Positions 44,524-64,000 of a stretch of DNA of 64,000 nucleotides are shown piece by piece. The number at the start of each line of letters is the position of its first letter. Position 1 is the first letter of the stretch. The translations under genes and the position numbers were made by a program. The stretch is from NCBI GenBank assembly GCA_963921795.1, contig OY997659.1:26102708-26166707 (forward strand), in the 5' to 3' direction. The notes below the pieces were generated by a model. The model saw only the letters and a list, made by a program, of their open reading frames with translations. It did no database searches and was not told the origin of the DNA. Origin of the DNA: Nannobrachium achirus (Eukaryota; Chordata; Actinopteri; Myctophiformes; Myctophidae).

Positions 44524-45305
44524 TGTCCCAACAGATTAAGCCCACAATTTAGTCGGAATGGAAGAGCAGAGAAGTTTCACCGGGGAATGTTTCCTTATTT
44601 GTAATGCACTGCAATCCTCTTCTCAGACCCTTCTACAGGAACGGTGCCATCATGGGTCCGGCGGCGCCTCTTCGGCACATTGTCTCAACTAAGAACACAC
44701 AACCAAGTCATCTATAAAGAAAAGAGCGAATACATGTTAAGTCTAGTATGATCAGAATACGTTTATCTTATTCGACACTAATGTCCACATGCTCCTACAG
44801 TTAACTTGCTGCACTAACTTCAGGTCTTGACTGAATCAAGCAAACCCCTTATTCGACCTACATTACACAGGCATTATACACTTTTGAGGATCCAAAAAAA
44901 ACGTAAAGTTACGCTAAAGATTTAGCACAAAAAGGCAAAGGGAGCGAAAAAAAAAGAAGAAAAAACGCAAAGCGAGACAAGAAACAGTCGAGTATGTTTA
45001 ATACAAATTCATCTTTTGTTGTCTACTGAAACGATTATAATAATCTGAGATTGTGAAGGATTTGGGAGGCTTTCAATCATGGAATTCGTTTAACCAGCCA
45101 CACATTAACACTAGTTAGTTACCCTCAATCAAACGAATCGCTAAACAAAGTTGCACTGGGTCAGTCCAAGTCGTTCAGTTTGGTCGATTCATTGTCGCTA
45201 TTGTAACTTACAACACGCTTTTAAAACTATCAACAACCGGTCCCGCTCACACACACACACACACAGACCAGAGAAAAGTAAACAACTTTCATAGCCTCTT
45301 CTTAC

Positions 45306-45650
45306 CTTACAACTTGCTTCATTGTGTTCGTCGGGAGGTGAAAGCTCGCCTACTACTGTGAGTCCTGTCCATTTATTTCCACTATGAAACTTGTGCCTTC
45401 TTCCTCACCGCCATCATTCCACACTCTCGCTCCACAACGTTTTCCTGCCTCCCAGACCTGTCGCGCAGTGCGCGGGCACGAGTCTGGCACGCCACGAGAT
45501 CAGACACAAATCGAGGGCGCGCACACATTCCAAGGCTGTAACCCCCACCCCTTTCCCGAGCATGGCGCAGGCACACGAGAGACCCATGGCGTGGGAAAGG
45601 GCCCTATCCTTACCCCACTCTCTGCACTGGCAAAATGCCACACATCCAGG
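45306..45650 (-). promoter_or_regulatory. ppp1r9a: likely ppp1r9a first non-coding exon and CpG-rich promoter
   Basis: Reading the minus strand, a non-coding segment ends at TGTAAG|GTAAGAAG (45306), a good splice donor, and can join the acceptor at 44711 before the ATG at 44523. Just upstream (45440-45600) the DNA turns CpG-rich, in contrast to its surroundings. No TATA box stands out. Transcript evidence would be needed to fix the start site. Confidence 0.5.
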
Positions 45651-46459
45651 TAAAAAAAAAAAAAAAAAAAAATCCATTACACGCATTTAGTACGACCTTT
45701 GTATGAGTCTATATAGTTCATTCTAAATGGGGCCCACAGAGTCTGCAAAAAACTCAGTAGACAGTAGCCTACATTGCAGAGTTATATCAGGTAAGCATAT
45801 TATATTCACTTTTGGAACTTGGAATAATGTTTGACCCTGTTATCTAGCACGTTAGTGTACCAACTGAGAATGAACACAGTATGAAATCCAGTTCTCATTA
45901 TGGGACCTCCAAATGTGTGGTTTGTAGATATAGGGCTATTCAATACAGAGAGGTGCTCTTATGTGCTCTGTGTCACAGCCCGTTAGGGGGGGTAGAATTC
46001 CTAGCAGCACCATATTGCTGCTACCACCCACTTTTCTTGACCACAGTCCACAGTTCATGGGATAATATGGCATGACCTATTGAAAAGTACCTCAAAATAA
46101 GCGTTTTAGTCTCATAGCTAGCATATCCATATCATATGTGCCTGGCAAACTCTCAAAGTCAGCAATATTGGCATCTCAAAGTTAATATTGTAGATGCATT
46201 TGGTGTTTAGAGTACGTGTGAAAGCTATTGTTGTTCATTGAGTAAATGTAATGAAAAGCAATGTGGACACTGGACAGGGAGGCCTATCTTCCTGGCTTTA
46301 TATTCTATTTTAATCCTATATATTTGAAATTGCCTGCAGCCAGGTGACCTGTGGAATTAGCAGTTTTCACAAATCAATTACACGTTTTTCTTCAATGACA
46401 TGAATATGTAGCTCTACCAAAAGATAGCGACATTCTCTCAAGGTAATGTAATGTAAAAT

Positions 46460-47055
46460 TAGAGATGGACCGATTGCAAAATTCTTGGCCGATACCGATC
46501 CACCGGTTTTATGAAGGTCTGACCTGCCAAAACCGATTTTTCCGATATCGATTTCTTTAGCTAAGAACTAGGAAATAGGGTTGCTCCAATACCCTTTTGT
46601 TTCAGGCCAAGTAGGCCTACAAGACATACTTCAATTTGAGTACCAATAAGCTGGAAGAACACTAATGCCAAATCAATCACAATAGTACAATTTCCAAAAT
46701 CACAGACAATATCCAGTCTAATATGACCGTCTGGACTAGGCAGGAGGAAAGCAGGTGACGCATGCTTTTTTCCCCCCTTCTTTTTGGAGACGACATTGAC
46801 ACAGGATTATGGAATATATCCTTACATTGCAAAGGTAATCAGCACCATCTGTATTCTGTAGGCTGCCTCCAAGTAGACTGGCTGCTACTTGCTAATGTTT
46901 ACGTCACAGGACCGAGCATCATGCTGTGCAGTGCAAGAGATACAATTGGCCGATTTTGGCATATTTATGTCAGTGACCTGCCGATCACCGATTTGGCCGG
47001 TTTGATATGATACCTGCCGATTTCTGATATTGGCCGATACCGATGTCCATCCCTA
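46460..47055. mobile_element. hAT-like element with TAGAGATGGACCGAT ends
   Basis: Left TAGAGATGGACCGATTGCAA and right ATACCGATGTCCATCCCTA are inverted. Both subterminal regions are full of GGCCGAT/CCGATACCGAT repeats. Flanks TGTAAAAT and ACTAAAAT agree at 6 of 8 positions, a possible worn 8-bp duplication. It is non-coding. Confidence 0.6.
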
Positions 47056-48234
47056 ACTAAAATAGAAATCGTTACCATGCACACTTGAAAACAGGTCCCT
47101 TCCTCTGGGAGCTGTATATAAGGAAACATACAAGCTCACAGTTGTTTTAAGATTAAAACTGTCAATTTGATTGATGTACGCTTGTTTGATTGACAACAGT
47201 CCAGTGGTGCCACAGAATACTTTTATTTGGAAATGAGCTAAATCACTTCAGTTTAACCACTTTAACCATAACCCTCTCTACTTGAGATGCATGCTCACAA
47301 TAAAGTCACGCGCTGTGAGCTTTTAGATCGGCTATTTTTGTTGAACGTTACCACAAGATTAGAGATGCTGGGGTTCAAGTGGATATTTTCAATCTGTCGT
47401 AATGGAAACTGACATTCTCTCAAGTTGTCCTTGTGACACACTTAGGGCGAAATAATTGAATGTTTATGTCCCATAATGACACAAATGTAAGGTCCCATAA
47501 AGTACCAATGACATTCAGTTGTGCCCTGAGCCAAAAAGGTTTACTTTGACAACCACTGACATAGAGGTCAGCAAAGACACACTAATTGAGATTTTATATC
47601 CTTGGTGGCTGTGAGCCTAGATTTCACAAATATCATCCAATTGAATTACAGGAAATAGAAAGCAGATCAAGCCTTAGAAAATATGCTTTCTTCACTCATA
47701 CCTACCTATTAGAAGAGGGTATGTAATTACATGCTAAATTGACCAAGTGACATACTTATTACTTAATGTGTTTAAGAAAGTTATTGATGCATGCTTTTGG
47801 CCTAATTTAAAACAATTACATTTGTGAAATATTGTGTTGTAGTGTAGGCTGCATATACAGTGTGTTTCTGACAAACTTTAGGACATGAAAACCTCAGTCT
47901 ACACACATGTACACCAAAACAAGAAGTGAGAAGTGAGCATATATAAGTGAGTATATATAACCAGCAAGACACCCTAAGGGCAAGAAGGGACCTAGCCTGG
48001 GTGACGGCAGACTGCTGGGCGAGCTCTGGCGCTTTGGCATGGGATCAACTTTGACCAAAAAAAATGCACAGACCTGGTTTGTTGTTTAAGTTGGACACAA
48101 TGTGACCAAAATGTGTCCACATTTTCCCAAATATGGAGATGACTGATGTCTGACGTCATGGAACCACATGAGACTGACACAATATGTCCATATAGGTGAA
48201 TTCCCAGATATGGGCTTATTAATATCTATACTAT

Positions 48235-48510
48235 AATTTTGCGAATGTCTGTCTGAGTGAGTGTCTGTCTGTCTGAGTGTCTGTCACAGCGTTTCTCCTC
48301 AGTGGCTGGAGCAATTGATCTGAAATCGCATCACCATTAGCATATGAACACACCTGACATAACTGTGAAGCCCGTTTGTCACTTTCACAAATCATATGCT
48401 GTATATTAGCATTTTTATGGTGTAACTACTATCTATTCTGCATCTAGCATGAGGCATATCTATTCTGCATCTAGCATGGGGCAACATGTTTAACCAGCTC
48501 TGTGTGCGTG

Positions 48511-48608
<98 letters not shown>

Positions 48609-49555
48609 GGTGGGTGGGTGGGTGGGCGGGGAGGGGGGGGGGGGGGAGGGAAAGGGGTGTTGGCTGGCCCTCTTTCAGATGTTGTCATGTAGATCGGTAC
48701 ACAGTATCTCTGTAGCCTTTAAACGAAACAGGTATTTCTTACATTGATGCTCCTACATAGTTGCGACCGTAGGTCGCAGTTACTTGCACACTATCCAAAC
48801 CTCCACCGGCTGTCCCTCCGTCACTCCCTCTGTCACACGTCACACGTCACACTTTTGCCCTGCTCATATCTCTGCAACCGTTGCCCCGATCCATGCCAGA
48901 TTTTGCACACACACTCCTTGCCTGCCAAACTACAACCTCCAAGGACCCCCGGAGTTTCGGGGACCCCCAGGTCCCTGGGGGACCCCCAGGTGTAAAAAAT
49001 TACCAAATGTGCAAAAATGACCAAATGACCACCCCAACGGGGCTGCTCACGGGGCATTCCCGGGGACCACCCACTCCTGGTGCTCCAGAACGGATGCAAA
49101 AGTGGTGGCGCCCCCAGTGGAGGACCCCCTGCCACTGCAGCTCACATAAAATGCCGTAACTCGGGCTAGGAGCGACCGGGAGAGCCGGGGCCGGTACCTA
49201 TTCGTCCGCCTTGGCGGCGAGGAGACCCCACCCCTCATTTCTCACATGGCCCTCTAGCGCCACCATGAGGCCGATTCAGATTTTGCCCTAAAATCACGAA
49301 AATCACTACACAGTATGTCTACACTCATGTCAACAACATGGATCAGGAAGATTTTGGAAAAACACATTTTTGCTCTATTTATGGAGATAAGCGACCAACG
49401 GTCGCTTATCTCCCGATTAGGGAGTCTTACTGGTATTATGCAATTACCAGAAAGTTACTTTCCATCCCTCATATACTGTGTGCACAGTGCACACCCCATA
49501 ACCCACACACTGCACATCATTTCGGAGCTCATATCTTTGAACGGGGAAGGACTAG
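48235..49555 (+). mobile_element. non-autonomous Helitron, copy C (long form)
   Basis: Starts TCTATACTATAATTTTGCG after A and ends GGGGAAGGACTAG before T. The first 520 bases and last 110 bases align with copies A and B. About 690 extra bases (48760-49448) lie between CTCCTACATA and AGTTACTTTCC, including GC-rich, GGACCCCC-repetitive sequence. A GT tract and (GGGT)n lie at 48511-48626. It encodes no Rep/helicase. Confidence 0.75.
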
Positions 49556-49739
49556 TTGATATGACACCAGGGATCTCCATATATGGGCATAAAAGGGAAA
49601 GGATGTGTATTGATGAAATCAGGGATCTCCAATTATGTCTGTCATGGCCATATATGGAGAGTGACATGAGGTGTGACTGACACACGCACAGCATCTGCAG
49701 GTTTTTGAAGTGGTGAAAGCCGCTTCCAAGGAGTGGCTT

Positions 49740-49925
49740 TGTGTGTCCCATGTCCATATATGGTCATTTCAGTCCAGAATGAACAGGTTTTTATCAAAAA
49801 CAAAATGTGTGTCCCATGTCCATATATGGTCATTCCAGTCCAGAATGAACAGGTTTTATCAAAAACAAAATGTATGTCACCTCATGTCCATATATGGTCA
49901 TTTCAGTCCAGAATGAACAGGTTGT
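49740..49925 (+). repeat. three-unit tandem repeat, each with a CArG-type palindrome
   Basis: Units of 66-68 bp each contain GTCCATATATGGTCATT, CCAGAATGAACAGGTT and (in two) ATCAAAAACAAAATGT. The CCATATATGG cores lie at 49754, 49820 and 49888. Two more exact cores lie just upstream at 49577 and 49648. CC(A/T)6GG is the SRF-binding consensus; whether it is used here is unknown. Confidence 0.8.
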
Positions 49926-50257
49926 ATCTGTCCCGTACGTCCAGAATATGTGTGTAGTGTCTGTCCCGGTCTGATGATTGGATACTTTGAGGATTGGTCA
50001 AGCTTCACATGACAATTCGGCCCTCCAGATAAAATCATTCATTCATTCAGAATATAAAGAAAGTATAGATCACAGAGTTCATAACTCTAGAACACATAGA
50101 ATAAAAGTTCACCGCTTCACTTCAAACCGAGGTTTGATTTTTATAGTAAATGCGACCTACAGTCATACTAATCATCATCATATTAACATTATCATTTGTT
50201 TATGTTTTCTGTTTTACATCATATGGAGTGAGGTCCAAACTATGGACTAAGGCGCTA

Positions 50258-50520
50258 TGGGGCAGATTGACAGTAGGCCTACTCTCTATAGTATATGGGT
50301 TGTTCCTAGTAGGGGCGATCTTCTGGACTGCCTAGATGTTGATGTTTCCTGGGATATGGTTGGTGTACTTTTCTATTCCCTTCTTCATGAGTCCTAGAGC
50401 TCCGATGACTACTGGTGTTACTTCGGTCTTCATATCCCACATCCTGCTGATTTCAATCTCCAGGTCTTTGTATTTGGGAAGCTTCTCTGTGACTTTCACA
50501 GACGTGTTTCTTTCAGATGG
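50258..50520 (-). mobile_element. LINE (non-LTR retrotransposon) 3' fragment
   Basis: The minus strand reads VKVTEKLPKYKDLEIEISRMW then KTEVTPVVIGALGLMKKGIE, the C-terminal tail known from animal LINE-encoded reverse transcriptase proteins (the TEVVPVVVGALG motif). A further piece, PLLGTTHIL, follows in another frame. It is a short relic; the 5' side ends in an (ATT)n tract. Confidence 0.7.
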
Positions 50521-50522
50521 TA

Positions 50523-50533
50523 TAATAATAATA

Positions 50534-50566
<33 letters not shown>
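50523..50566. repeat. ATT microsatellite
   Basis: About 14 ATT-type units directly next to the LINE scrap. Confidence 0.9.
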
Positions 50567-50567
<1 letters not shown>

Positions 50568-53500
50568 CACAATTCACTAAGTGAGAAGTTGGTAGTAATT
50601 ATTGATAAAACACGAAACGGGCATGGCAGTGAAAAGCCCTAACATATGGTGATCTATTTAGCAGGCCACCAAGTTTTTTCTTTTTCTTTTGGATTGCCAT
50701 TTCTTTAGTTGCCTCAAGTGTAATCCCATCTACATATTTAATTAATATTAACAAAACACAGGCTATTAACCCATTATCAACATCCCGATTTTCATGCTCT
50801 AAACATGAAAATGAATCACCTAAAAGTGGTCTCTTAAAACCCCAATGTAACAATACACAATATGAAACAGTTGTGTTACTAAACCAGGTGGAGCTCATCA
50901 AAGTTATGAAATCTTGTTTACATGTTTGGGGAGTATAACTTTCAGGGAGGCAATCTGACTTTTTCTTCAAAAGTTCAGATCCTCTGGCATTTCCTTGGAA
51001 GTTATCTGCTCTTACATTCCTTTTGAGACATGGCTATCTGATGTGTTGTGTTTTCTATAACCTCTGAATGCCTCTCCTATATATACATTCGCCACTGACA
51101 CTGGACCACTAATAGGATGTGGGCCCTTTCATTATCTGCATGATATCATTTATGAAGCTCACTAGATGTTTTGTCTTGAGGTTTTGGAATGAATATTTCA
51201 CTTTTTCATTTGACAGCAGGGGGAAATGAATTCAAGAGAATACGCGATTCGCTGTGGACCTTTTCATAGATTGGTAAGTTTGGAAGGATTCCACATACTT
51301 GCATGCAACAAACATCTGAATGAATGCTTAACATCTGAAATGATGCTGTGTGTGAGGTGTGCACATGAGGGCTGCATATGTCTGTGTTAACCTTGACAAG
51401 CTAGCTGGATTATCTCCTAGCAACTGAGGGTCCTGAAAGTCATATACACACTGTCAGTGGTCTCCCAGGGGTAACATGGCGAGCCATAGTCAAACCATTG
51501 GTCCCCATGGCAACACCTCAAACATTCTAATGAATAAGACAAGGGTGTGTAAATCAAATGGATACAGGAACAGGGATTGGTTTAGTGGATGTTTAAGATA
51601 AGATACAACCAAGAAGCACCAAAAGAACAAAATATTACGTTAATCTTTTATTTATTTTTATCTTGCTGCTCAAATGCTAGACACTGCACCACATTCTTGT
51701 TGGATATGAATCACAGCTTCTTCGAGGTTGCGGATAGTTCAAATATTTAAAGGAATTTAGCAGATAAGAATGACTCACAAGTCTAAACTGCATTGTCATG
51801 TAATGTCTAAGTCTGTATCGAATTCATGTAAATGTTTCCAAACGTAGGTTTTTGCTATGGAGCTGAAATTACTATGTTCCGAAACTGGAGTGTGAGTGTG
51901 ATTTCAACAGATTGAAACTGGTATTTGATTTGAGATTAAATAAAACTGTTGTCATTTTCCAACACAAAGCAAAAACATATTTGTGTTGTGCTATGGGCTT
52001 GTGTTGCAGCTGTGAGTTGGTGGAATGTAGTATTGGTGGAATGTGCTCATTCATAGCATGCTCCAACCTGGTCCCAAAGCCTAATTTATAGTTCATTGTA
52101 GAACAGTGTTGCTAAGGCAAAGTACAATTAAGCTTGTAGCCTATTATATAACTCCACCTTGACCAAAGGTATATTGACTATGTGCTAGTGTATCCCATAA
52201 ACATTTAAAGGACAATTTTGTTTTTTTTACAACAAGGGTTCATATTTTAGATGAAAGATGAAATGTTTTCATATGGGCCTACTGCTTTCTATTGTTTTAG
52301 CGATTTTAGTATTTTGATTTCAGTGGGTTGGCGCATGCGTACAAGTGGCTAAATATGTATATTTAGACACAATAAGCCGGCAATTTCTTTGTTACTATTT
52401 ACACCAGCCCCCAACCTGGGGGCATGCATGCAAATCAATATCGTTAAAACCACTAAAACGATAGAAATAAGTAAATGAAAACATTTGAACACTTTTCTTT
52501 TCTCTAATGACTATCTAAAATATGAACCCTTGTTGTAAAAAAAAAACAAAGTTAAAACACCTAACATAAGAAGACAAACAATATCAGAGTAACAGCAAAA
52601 CCTTCTCGACTTGAGTTTGTGTAAGATGCTTTTCCATGTTTACTTCTTGCACTCTTGCATTTTGGATGGGATTTGCTTTGAACCACAATCTGAGTGTAAA
52701 GAACTACTTGCACGTGGCATAGGAAATGCTGCCATCTCCTGACAAATAATATAGAAGTCTTTACATTCCTCAAAAATGTTGAGGCAAGATAGACTGACTC
52801 CCAAGGAGAACTTGCTAGTCTGAACTCCCAAGGAGGGAAGTACAAGTCACCAAGTATTTGATTTGATAATCGGCCTGACACTTCATTTCACTTTGGTGTG
52901 CCATTCAAGACACAGCTGCTGAAGTGAAGGGGGGGGGGGGGACAGGTTTGTCAAAGGCTTAAAGTTGTAATTTCACTTTAAACTTGGTGCACATGTTGCA
53001 GACGACCCGAGGGAATGCCGTGCCTGGTGTTGAGTCTGTGGGAGAGGCTGACCGATATATATTATGGAGATCCGGTTGTCCAGAACCAAGATCCGTCCGA
53101 TGCACTAATCCGACTAATATGCCCATATCAGTCGGATTATTTCCAAATATGGGCATAAAAGGAACACAGACATACTGGTAAAATAGGTACTCTGACAACA
53201 CTGTGGGTATTGCCTTGGGTTGGTGGTCATGCATTTCCGACTTGCATTGTTCCCAACTTGCATCATACCCAGGTAGTCCTATAAATAAACATAATTAAAC
53301 TAAACAGTTGCTGTAGCGCCACCATTAGGATTATTGGCCAATTTGGACACAATAGCAGTTGAGGTCCAGCAGCATAGCTGCGTGACTGCTAGTGATGTGT
53401 GAAAAGTAGTCTGAAATAAAAAATATCAAGCCTTGAGCTCCAGTCAACTGAGGAGCAATATGACTCTAGACAAATCTGATCAGTCATATGCATCTGCTTG

Positions 53501-53979
53501 TCTCCATTCCTCCATGCCAATATATCCCATAGCAGAGAATTCCCAGATGTGCTGATTGTTCTTGTGCACCTGCCTCTTTGCCATGACTCTTTGTCATGCA
53601 CCATCTGCATTTGCTTTTCTTCAGACGTGCAACAGAAGAGCAGAAGCATCACCACACTTTCAAATGTGTACTCTTTACTCTTGACACCTTGGCCTTTGAT
53701 TAATTAATGTATTGCGTCTTATTTTGGCTATAGGACACTACTAATGGAGGGAGTGATCGTAAAGCTAGCTGATGGCCAGAGAGTATGCTCTGCAGAAGAT
53801 CAGTCAGTAGGATGCATTATAGAGGCTGTTAGACTCATGCAGATCTTTTCCATCAAGTTATTGTAGTGGTGGGTCTGAAACAGACATTCAACCTCAGTGT
53901 AAACAGACTCAAACATGGGCATGACAGCCGCTGGGCAATGGGCATTAGCTGCCAGTTACCAACACTCCAGCATGTTGAT

Positions 53980-54360
53980 TCTGAGTCTCCACTCCAGGTG
54001 GCTCCAGTGCCTCCTCAGCACCTCAACCACTCCAGGTGTTGGCACAAGCGCATCCTCCACTCCCAAGTGGTGACTTCCCCAGCACCTCCTTCACTCCAAG
54101 TGTGCCTCCAGTGATCCAGTGTCTCCTCATGAGTATTTCATAGTGAAGGTGGCATCTTCATCTGCTCCACTTAGACCTAGTTCATCATAGTCAACTCAAC
54201 ATGTTCTCTACCTGGCTCAGCTCTACAACATATCCACTCCAAATGGTGTCTCCTCATGAGTATTTTGTAGTGAAGGTGGCATCAGCGCCTCTTTAAATCA
54301 GGTGGTGCATCCTCCAATACTTCCTCCACACCAAGTGGTGCTTCCCCCACGAAGGAGGTG
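53980..54360. repeat. minisatellite-like CTCCACTCCAAGTGGTG block
   Basis: Irregular repeats of a CTCCACTCCA(A/G)GTG(G/T) motif. A longer block containing GTGTCTCCTCATGAGTATTT and AGTGAAGGTGGCATC occurs twice (about 54119-54157 and 54246-54284). No protein is supported. Confidence 0.6.
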
Positions 54361-54601
54361 TAACGAACAACTGCATCGATGCATACATTTTTAAACAATG
54401 TGCTGTATCAATATGCAAACAGAATTCCTATTGAATGTTTCGCAATGCAAATAATCGTATCGAATCACTTTGCAATGCAAAGTAGGTCTACTTGTGCTTT
54501 GTAGTCAGGGACCCACAGGCCCAAAAGCTCAAGGAATAGGGTTGAACCTGTGATGTCATGCCGTACTTTTTATTTCTGTTTTATCTATTAGTTTGGTCAT
54601 T

Positions 54602-54661
54602 AAGGTCTACAGAATGAGAGTGATGTTTCCGGCAGAGCAGGCCTCTCATTCTGTGGACCTT
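54602..54661. repeat. 60-bp hairpin
   Basis: Arms AAGGTCTACAGAATGAGAG (54602-54620) and CTCTCATTCTGTGGACCTT (54643-54661) pair at 18 of 19 positions (the mismatch is A:C or G:U depending on strand), with a 22-base loop. The size resembles a short microRNA precursor, but no known miRNA was recognised. Confidence 0.6.
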
Positions 54662-55481
54662 GTGTCAGTCTCATGATAACCATGCAGTGTTGTTGGCGCG
54701 ACGTGAGTCCCACTAGTAAATTAATTCCGTCCCTTTTATGCCCATATATGTAAATCCCTCATGTCATCAATATTAAGCGATTGAATATACATATCATAAC
54801 TTGCAGCTAGTAGTCAGGATTTGGTCATAGTCTCATGTTTACTATACAGGTTTATCATCAAACAAACATTAACTATGTGCCTGTAGATTTGGAAGGATTG
54901 CATGAAACAATGCCCTTAATAGCAAACAAAGTCATAATTCGCTAGAATTATGACCGACATGGTCAGACAAAATATGAGGCCTTCTTCGGTCCAGTCTAGA
55001 ATCATCATCATCATGTGGAAAACATATGAAATGAAAGCACCTCTTAAACCACAGGTCATTTATTTTATATTTGTATTGTATATATCATTAATATCACTTT
55101 CATATGTTAAAGTCAAAAGGCTTTAATATGAGCTTTGCACTGCTGACATAAATCAAGTCATCCAGTCTCCTCCACGTCCAAATTTCAACATAAACTAAAG
55201 AGCCAAAGTCACTGATCATGAAGACTAGTTCCTGATGTGCAATTAAATTATTATTATTATTTTCATATTCACCAATGCAATGCAGACTGAATCAGTTCAC
55301 ATAAGTTTCCTGTCTGTCCGGAGCTTGTCATGAAATTCACTGAATGTTTCAGGTGCACAGCACCTACTTTCCCCAAACACGGTCAATAATTGTCGCATAG
55401 ACACTTGGCCAAAGCACCTTCTTTCCCGCATTTTTGAACATTAGTTGACTTGAACATTCGTTTTAGTATAAATAAAACATG

Positions 55482-62992
<7,511 letters not shown>

Positions 62993-64000
62993 CTGCAGGT
63001 CATGCAGGTTAAGGGAAAACCCACTCAGTTTGGCCAATAGATCATTATTTGACTCTATCAGTGTCTGCAATTATGTAGCTGATGAGTCCTGATCTTTAAA
63101 AGGATAAAAGTCTGCACAGCAACAAACAGCATTGCTTCCTACAAATGTTTTTACTTAACACAGAAATGTGGTTAACAGGTGGTGCAGCGTTTCGGCCACA
63201 TTGGAACTGATGACGGCCAAGTGTGCCAGCTTTTCTGTGTGTTAAACAAAAAAAAACGTTTGGAACCGTTTGAACCGCCACTCTGTGCCCAGCACCAGCC
63301 ATGAACTGGACGTGAACGAGTCCAGATCCTTCAACCCCTTCCAACCTGACATTGCTGTTTTGGGCATGGCATCGTAGGAGAACATATTCAACATTCTTTA
63401 AAAAATTGTCCATCTATAATAATTAATATGCTCACAACATGTCACGTTGGGAGCTTGTAGATTGGCTATTTCTGAAAATGTTTCAATATGGTTTAAGCGG
63501 TTGAATAAACATAATTCTGTATATTTGTATTTAAAATGTTTGCATACAAGTTAGAACTTACAATCAAATTGAAGTTCTTCAAACCGATTAGGAAATCAAA
63601 ACACAATCGTCAGTTGTCCAAGACTCTTCGAAATCGGGATCAGACCCAAACATCTGGCATGGGTCAGACTGTACTCTGAAAGAGTCAAAGCTTTTGGACC
63701 ATGGTGGTGCTACAATTAGAAGGAAACGATACAGGATGGCTCTGCTACAGTGAGTCAGTGTATAGTGTAATTGTCTGTCAAGGTGCACTGCAGCTTGACA
63801 GCGTATCCTGTATTACTTGAATTCTGTTTACTTTTAAGTTACTTATACTTTTTTCTTGTGTGTACGATTTTATATTTTGTTTCCCAATGTAAGGTACTCC
63901 ATTGTTTTCCTGTTTTGTTTTAAGTTTTAGTGTGGGAACTGCAGATGAAAATTAGCATATTTGCTAAATCCGGTGTATTTACATTGCATTAATGTAATGT
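62993..64000. other. nepro intron sequence to the right edge
   Basis: Upstream exons of nepro should follow beyond the window. No exon matching the NEPRO N-terminus was seen here. A worn palindrome copy (63427-63470) is the only recognisable repeat. Confidence 0.45.

Larger units (their letters stand above)
45700..55481. other. gene-free interval between ppp1r9a and nepro
   Basis: No exon with family similarity was seen on either strand over about 9.8 kb. It holds a hAT-like element (46460-47055), a half palindrome (47290-47340), Helitron copy C, CCATATATGG repeats, a LINE scrap, a minisatellite-like block and a hairpin (54602-54661). The last few hundred bases should be the nepro 3' UTR; an AATAAA on the minus strand is at 55059-55064. 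Confidence 0.6.

Noticed and set aside
50150-50584. Plus-strand hydrophobic frames beside the ATT tract
   Set aside because: The Ile runs are the ATT repeat, and the minus strand shows a clear LINE tail.
63096-63788. Minus-strand frames (105 and 66 residues) as upstream nepro exons
   Set aside because: They do not resemble the NEPRO N-terminal sequence and lack fitting donors; treated as intron.

Overview
This window is vertebrate nuclear DNA, almost certainly from a ray-finned (teleost) fish. It holds intron-rich genes with GT/AG junctions, very long CA/GT microsatellites, dense short hAT-like and Helitron-like elements, and three genes that read as clear vertebrate orthologues. No bacterial, viral or CRISPR features were seen.

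Layout. (1) 726-1005, minus: first coding exon of a nucleoporin 62-like FG-repeat protein; the rest lies left of the window. (2) 2557-6953, plus: a complete 11-exon pyruvate dehydrogenase kinase (pdk1-like). The exons join in frame to 410 residues with all GHKL-kinase motifs. (3) 11781-44523, minus: a complete neurabin-1-type gene (ppp1r9a). It has 18 coding exons that join in frame to 1460 residues, plus a probable non-coding first exon ending at 45306. It carries an actin-binding N-terminus, a PP1-docking KINF motif, a PDZ domain, a coiled coil and a C-terminal SAM domain. (4) 55482-62992, minus: the last five exons (350 residues) of nepro, the nucleolus and neural progenitor protein; its 5' exons lie to the right. 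pdk1 and ppp1r9a converge, with about 4.8 kb between their stop codons. About 10 kb between ppp1r9a and nepro (45.7-55.5 kb) shows no host gene.

The genes do not form a pathway: Pdk1 acts in mitochondria, neurabin at actin-rich synaptic sites, Nepro in the nucleolus and Nup62 at the nuclear pore. A pdk gene close to a ppp1r9 gene matches human PDK2/PPP1R9B (17q21) and PDK4/PPP1R9A (7q21), so this looks like an old duplicated neighbourhood.

The unusual content is in the repeats. A 60-75 bp palindrome built on the arm GATCTACAAGCTCACAACGC occurs about 20 times, alone and at the centre of several different repeat families, including one near-perfect 282 bp palindrome in a nepro intron. A second, GC-rich, strongly self-folding cassette occurs three times, and at least twice lies exactly between the inverted arms of unrelated terminal-inverted-repeat elements. 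Three non-autonomous Helitrons, several hAT elements with exact 8-bp target duplications (one almost touching a ppp1r9a splice donor), a duplicated piece of pdk1 exon 8, tRNA-like repeats and arrays of the SRF-type palindrome CCATATATGG complete the picture. All calls come from reading the sequence; no database search was run.
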